Source of the DNA: Bacteroidota bacterium
Lineage (GTDB): Bacteria > Bacteroidota > Bacteroidia > B-17B0 > B-17BO
Assembly: GCA_947462425.1 (NCBI GenBank)
Contig: CANHPI010000104.1
Span: 1-8,102, forward strand
Direction: 5' to 3'
Length of the DNA: 8,102 nucleotides
Shown piece after piece: positions 5,886-8,102 of the stretch. Within the stretch, counting starts at the first letter, position 1, and each line of letters starts with the position of its first letter. Position numbers and translations under genes: made by a program. The notes under the pieces were generated by a model, which worked only from the letters and a program-made list of their open reading frames with translations, was not told the DNA's origin and made no database searches.

Positions 5886-5990
5886 ATTTTTTTTGATTTT
5901 TTGTTGGACTTGATTCAAAATTATTAATTTAAAGCATAATTTTATTAATTTAGATTATTAAATAAAGTTAGTTGCATTTATTATTCCAAA

Positions 5991-6028
5991 AAAAATCCCC
6001 TCAAGCTACTCTGCTTGAGAGGATTTTT
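5991..6028 (-). terminator. Rho-independent terminator of the gene at 6038-6934
   Basis: CTCAAGC (6000-6006) pairs with GCTTGAG (6013-6019) across a six-base loop. The stem is extended by further pairs after one C/A mismatch, and is flanked by an A-run and a T-run that also pair. On the minus strand it begins about ten bases after the stop codon and ends in a run of Ts. It separates this gene from the cluster downstream and could work in both directions. Confidence 0.85.
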
Positions 6029-6037
6029 AGTGTTTTG

Positions 6038-6934
6038 TTATGCTTTGTTTAAACTGGTTTCTAGTTCCGTTATTTTACCTTGTTCTATGGTGGCAGTTAA
6101 TTTTTCGGTTTGGTAGCCTGGTGCTTCTATCCTTATGGTATAAGTACCCGGGCGCATTTTGTATAGCTCGCAAAGGCCTTCTTGGTCTGCATCGTCTTTT
6201 TTGTCACTGCCTTCTACATAAGCCCAAGCAGTAGTAATAGGTTCGTTGGTTTCCTTACTAGTTACTGCTATAGTAACACCTGTTCTGCGCACCGCTGCAT
6301 CGTTAATTACCTTAGTAGCCATTAAAGCATTGGCAAATGCAGGTTCATCTAGGGCATTTACCACCAAATCGGTAATAGTATTTAAGCTCGCATCTGCCTT
6401 TACAAATAAAGCATCGGTTTCCTCACCTAAACTTTTATTGTTTTTAATGGCACTTTGGGTAGTTCCTAAGCTGGCTTGGTAATTAGTTATCAATTGCCTT
6501 GCATCCACTACTACGTTTTCGGCTATGTTTACCGCAGTAGCCAAGTCCCTTTGGTTAGCCTCTATTTGGGTTAGAATGGCATTGGCTTTAGCATAACATT
6601 CCGTATCGGGCACTCTAATAAAATCACTCTTCACCACATCAAATAAGGCCATTAAGGAATTGTTCCTGGTGTCTTTAGCCCATACCAAAGCCGTTCTAGC
6701 CAGTTTGGTTACTTTCGCCACCATGTCGGTTTCTAACTGCGATACCCCATTGGTAATTCCATTGGTACCAGTGGAAAGCGAAGAATTTAATTGGTTAATT
6801 TGAGCAATCAATCTGTTAAAATCAATTACCTCATTACTTAATCTAGGCAGTGCATTAATAGCACCTTGGTTAGCCTGTAAGGTTTGTTGTACAGCCAAAT
6901 ACATGTTTAGTTTGGCTACTTTACGTTTGTCCAT
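6038..6934 (-). CDS. Helical protein with C-terminal carboxypeptidase-regulatory-like domain
   Basis: A 298-residue protein without signal peptide. Residues about 1-210 are Ala/Asn/Leu-rich and predicted helical (e.g. LATAVNIAENVVVDARQLI), like a helical bundle. Residues about 218-297 form a beta-sandwich domain of the carboxypeptidase-regulatory-like/PEGA type, with the characteristic motifs GVTIAVTSKETNEPI, RPGTYTIRIEAPGY and a closing ITELETSLNKA. Such domains usually bind proteins or surfaces and are most often found in exported proteins, so a cytosolic example with a helical front part is notable; I recall similar proteins annotated only as carboxypeptidase-regulatory-like in Bacteroidota. 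The gene is less AT-rich than the cluster after it, has its own terminator, and begins after an AT-rich upstream region. It is probably a resident chromosomal gene. Function unknown, perhaps structural. Confidence 0.82.
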   Translation of the reverse strand: MDKRKVAKLNMYLAVQQTLQANQGAINALPRLSNEVIDFNRLIAQINQLNSSLSTGTNGITNGVSQLETDMVAKVTKLARTALVWAKDTRNNSLMALFDVVKSDFIRVPDTECYAKANAILTQIEANQRDLATAVNIAENVVVDARQLITNYQASLGTTQSAIKNNKSLGEETDALFVKADASLNTITDLVVNALDEPAFANALMATKVINDAAVRRTGVTIAVTSKETNEPITTAWAYVEGSDKKDDADQEGLCELYKMRPGTYTIRIEAPGYQTEKLTATIEQGKITELETSLNKA

Positions 6935-7028
6935 AATAATTTTTTTTTAGGATAATCCCCTATTCAATTTATATGCCAAAACATGAGTGTAATTTAATAA
7001 CTATTTAAACTATCCACATTGCCCAATA

Positions 7029-7066
7029 GGTTTTTTTTTACCAAATAAGGTTTTTAATTTACCAAA
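7029..7066. repeat. Tandem pair of GGTTTTT...TTTACCAAA upstream of the helical-protein gene
   Basis: GGTTTTTTTTTACCAAA (7029-7045) is followed by GGTTTTTAATTTACCAAA (7049-7066), about two helical turns apart, some 95-130 bases upstream of the minus-strand start at 6934. They could be paired binding sites or a slippage product. No clear promoter could be placed here. Confidence 0.4.
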
Positions 7067-7130
7067 CTGCACTCAAAACCAATGAAATCCTAAGTTTTGC
7101 ACATCAGCTTAATCGGAATCTATGGCACTG

Positions 7131-7197
7131 TTAACAGGCTGTAATGGCAGTTTATTTGCAATTATTGTCTTGCAAACTGCCATTGTAGCATTGTTAA
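7131..7197. repeat. Long imperfect inverted repeat next to the minisatellite
   Basis: The arms AATGGCAGTTT (7143-7153) and AAACTGCCATT (7174-7184) are perfectly complementary. The pairing extends outwards, with two mismatches and a one-base bulge, to TTAACA (7131-7136) and its partner near 7192-7197. A nested pair TTTGCAA (7155-7161) and TTGCAAA (7170-7176) offers an alternative inner fold. It is a ~67-base hairpin in either strand, lying between two divergent genes. Confidence 0.75.
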
Positions 7198-7210
7198 ACC
7201 CTTATTTACG

Positions 7211-7483
7211 CATGTCAATGTCCTTTGCACGCATGTCGTTGTCCTTTGCAGTCATGTCGATGCCTTATGCAGACATGTTAATGTCCTTTGCAGATGTGTT
7301 GATGTCTTATGCAGGCATGTAAAAGTCTTATGCATAAATGTAAATACGTTATGCAGTCATGTTAATGCCCTTTGCATAGATGTAAAACCCTTATGCAGAC
7401 ATGTCAATCCTTTATGCATGCATGTTGATGTCTTTTGCAAGCATTTCAATGTGTTATGCAAACATGTGGATGCCTTTTGCAGT
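7211..7483. repeat. 21-bp minisatellite, 13 contiguous units
   Basis: Thirteen imperfect units of exactly 21 bases without an indel. Each unit starts with CATGT (or one change from it in most cases) and has T(T/A)TGCA at unit positions 14-19, which is invariant in all 13; positions 6-13 vary freely. Three units contain TGTAAA, which places stop codons in the forward frame that otherwise reads as a seven-residue repeat, so the array is not one coding repeat. The exact 21-bp period (two turns of B-DNA) puts every TGCA on the same helical face. Confidence 0.92.
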
Positions 7484-7508
7484 CTTTTGAGTAGGTACTT
7501 GCCCATAT

Positions 7509-7592
7509 CGGTGTTTTAGCGAAGCGACACCAACAAGCAATAATACTTCTCCCTTGCCGGTGTTTTAGCAAAGCGACACCAACAAGCAATAA
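7509..7592. repeat. Tandem pair of 35-nt hairpin repeats
   Basis: A 35-base unit (CGGTGTTTTAGC ... AAGCAATAA) occurs at 7509-7543 and 7558-7592 with a single difference (GCGAAG versus GCAAAG). In each, GGTGT pairs with ACACC across a 12-base loop. The second copy runs directly into the ~116-bp repeat. Confidence 0.85.
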
Positions 7593-7710
7593 CTAAGTAC
7601 TAAGAACTAAGTACTGCAAACTAAATACACAAAGCTCCATAGGAGCGAAACTATGGTAACAAAACATCTAAACCCCACCAACCTAAAGCCCCATGGGGGC
7701 GACACTTATT
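7592..7710. repeat. ~116-bp dispersed repeat, copy 2
   Basis: Same orientation as 826-941 and nearly identical, with a short insertion after AAAACA. The first hairpin GCTCC-ATA-GGAGC (7634-7646) is unchanged; the second keeps the GCCCC/GGGGC stem (7688-7692 with 7696-7700) but the loop is ATG instead of GTT. Conserved stem with changed loop supports selection on, or copying of, a structured element. Confidence 0.85.
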
Positions 7711-7712
7711 TA

Positions 7713-7740
7713 TTGATTGTCTGAACTATGATTAAATGAT
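7713..7740. repeat. Third TCTGAAC-type repeat, shortened
   Basis: TTGTCTGAACTATGATT followed by AAATGAT resembles the repeats at 631-660 and 738-767. It follows the 116-bp repeat directly, whereas on the left flank the related copies precede it. Confidence 0.55.
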
Positions 7741-7840
7741 TTTGTACCACAATAAAAAGCTATAAAATTATATGTGATTTATATAAGAGTATAAGTTATT
7801 AATGTAAGTGTAAGGGAGAGTATTTCAAGCACCTTTACCA

Positions 7841-7858
7841 TGTGAAAATTCTTTCACA
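7841..7858 (+). promoter_or_regulatory. Perfect palindrome TGTGAAA-ATTC-TTTCACA upstream of the DUF3494 gene
   Basis: Seven-base arms (7841-7847 and 7852-7858) around a four-base centre, ending 15 bases before the ATG at 7874. It resembles the TGTGA...TCACA arms of Crp-type sites, but the spacing is eight rather than six bases. It may be an operator or a hairpin in the mRNA leader. Confidence 0.4.
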
Positions 7859-7873
7859 AATAATAACTTTATA

Positions 7874-8102
7874 ATGAAAAATAAACTACTCTATTTAATA
7901 GCAATTGTCCTATTATTTTCACCCAAAATAAATTATGGACAAGCTCCAACTCTGGGCACTGCTAGTGGTTTTGTATTATTTACTTCAGTAGGTGCAATAA
8001 CTAATAATGGCATATCGCAAGTAACCGGAAATGTGGGTTCTAATGTAGGTGCAAGCACAAATTTTGGAAATGTAAATGGAATTATGCAATCGCAAAATTT
8101 AG
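7874..8102 (+). CDS. Secreted DUF3494 (ice-binding-like) protein, N-terminal part
   Basis: The first 76 residues of a protein that runs off the window. Residues 1 to about 23 are a Sec signal peptide (KNKLLYLIAIVLLFS, cleavage probably near NYGQA). The mature N-terminus APTLGTASGFVLFTSVGAIT followed by N-N-G, QVTGNVGSN and NFGNVNG matches the start of the DUF3494/ice-binding-like family (LGTA..F.vl....vTntG...vtGdvG), a beta-helical fold known from ice-binding and surface adhesion proteins. In Bacteroidota such proteins often carry a C-terminal type IX secretion signal, which cannot be checked here. The family includes many members without proven ice activity. The upstream leader has a palindrome at 7841-7858; no Shine-Dalgarno sequence is visible. 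Confidence 0.85.
   Translation, partial: MKNKLLYLIAIVLLFSPKINYGQAPTLGTASGFVLFTSVGAITNNGISQVTGNVGSNVGASTNFGNVNGIMQSQNL

Noticed and set aside
5886..5918. Longer start (TTG) for the small secreted protein
   Set aside because: It would place 11 polar residues ahead of a normal signal peptide; the ATG at 5885 gives a standard MKK-type start.
6040..6482. Forward ORFs opposite the helical/carboxypeptidase-regulatory-like gene
   Set aside because: No homology is recognisable, and the minus-strand gene has a recognisable domain, a full-length frame and its own terminator.
7122..7322. Forward ORF of 66 codons with a seven-residue repeat (MSMSFAR, MSLSFAV, MSMPYAD ...)
   Set aside because: It is a by-product of reading the 21-bp array and the adjoining hairpin; the frame is stopped in unit 6 while the DNA repeat goes on for seven more units, and further TAA codons occur in later units.
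7211..7483. CRISPR array
   Set aside because: The units are contiguous 21-mers with no unique spacers of constant length between identical repeats.

Overview
The window looks like a chromosomal accessory region of a member of the Bacteroidota. The DNA is AT-rich, ribosome-binding sites are weak or absent, and the intergenic DNA holds short hairpin-forming dispersed repeats of the kind common in that phylum. It also carries a cytosolic protein with a carboxypeptidase-regulatory-like domain and the start of a secreted DUF3494 (ice-binding-like) protein. No tRNA, rRNA, CRISPR array, transposase or integrase is visible.

Layout. At 1-568 (+) the tail of a coiled-coil protein overlaps a single-domain response regulator. 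569-1018 is non-coding and packed with small repeats. 1087-5885 is a run of minus-strand genes, visibly more AT-rich than the flanking gene at 6038-6934. In transcription order these are: a small secreted protein, a HEPN-like protein, an eight-bladed PQQ-type beta-propeller protein, a 17-codon relic, two short paralogous helical proteins, a PLD-like/J-domain fusion, and a 116-residue basic protein. 6038-6934 (-) is a helical protein ending in a carboxypeptidase-regulatory-like domain, closed by a strong terminator. 6935-7873 is non-coding: a long imperfect hairpin, a 21-bp minisatellite of 13 units, a 35-nt repeat pair, and a second copy of a ~116-bp repeat first seen at 826-941. At 7874 a DUF3494-type secreted protein begins and runs off the window.

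Most interesting is the minus-strand cluster. Three neighbouring proteins (362, 105 and about 119 aa) share an N-terminal module of about 23 residues, built around LIQVG ... N-x-IEIT ... KLL, and then diverge into unrelated bodies (a beta-propeller versus short charged helices). Short shared N-terminal tags on otherwise different neighbouring proteins are typical of adaptor or polymerising signalling motifs; the I-Q-V-G core recalls the RHIM tetrad. With a HEPN-like protein carrying the Rx4H motif and a PLD-like protein whose HKD catalytic residues are replaced, the cluster could be a sensor/adaptor/effector set, possibly for stress or phage defence. That function is inference. The whole cluster lies between the two direct copies of the ~116-bp repeat.
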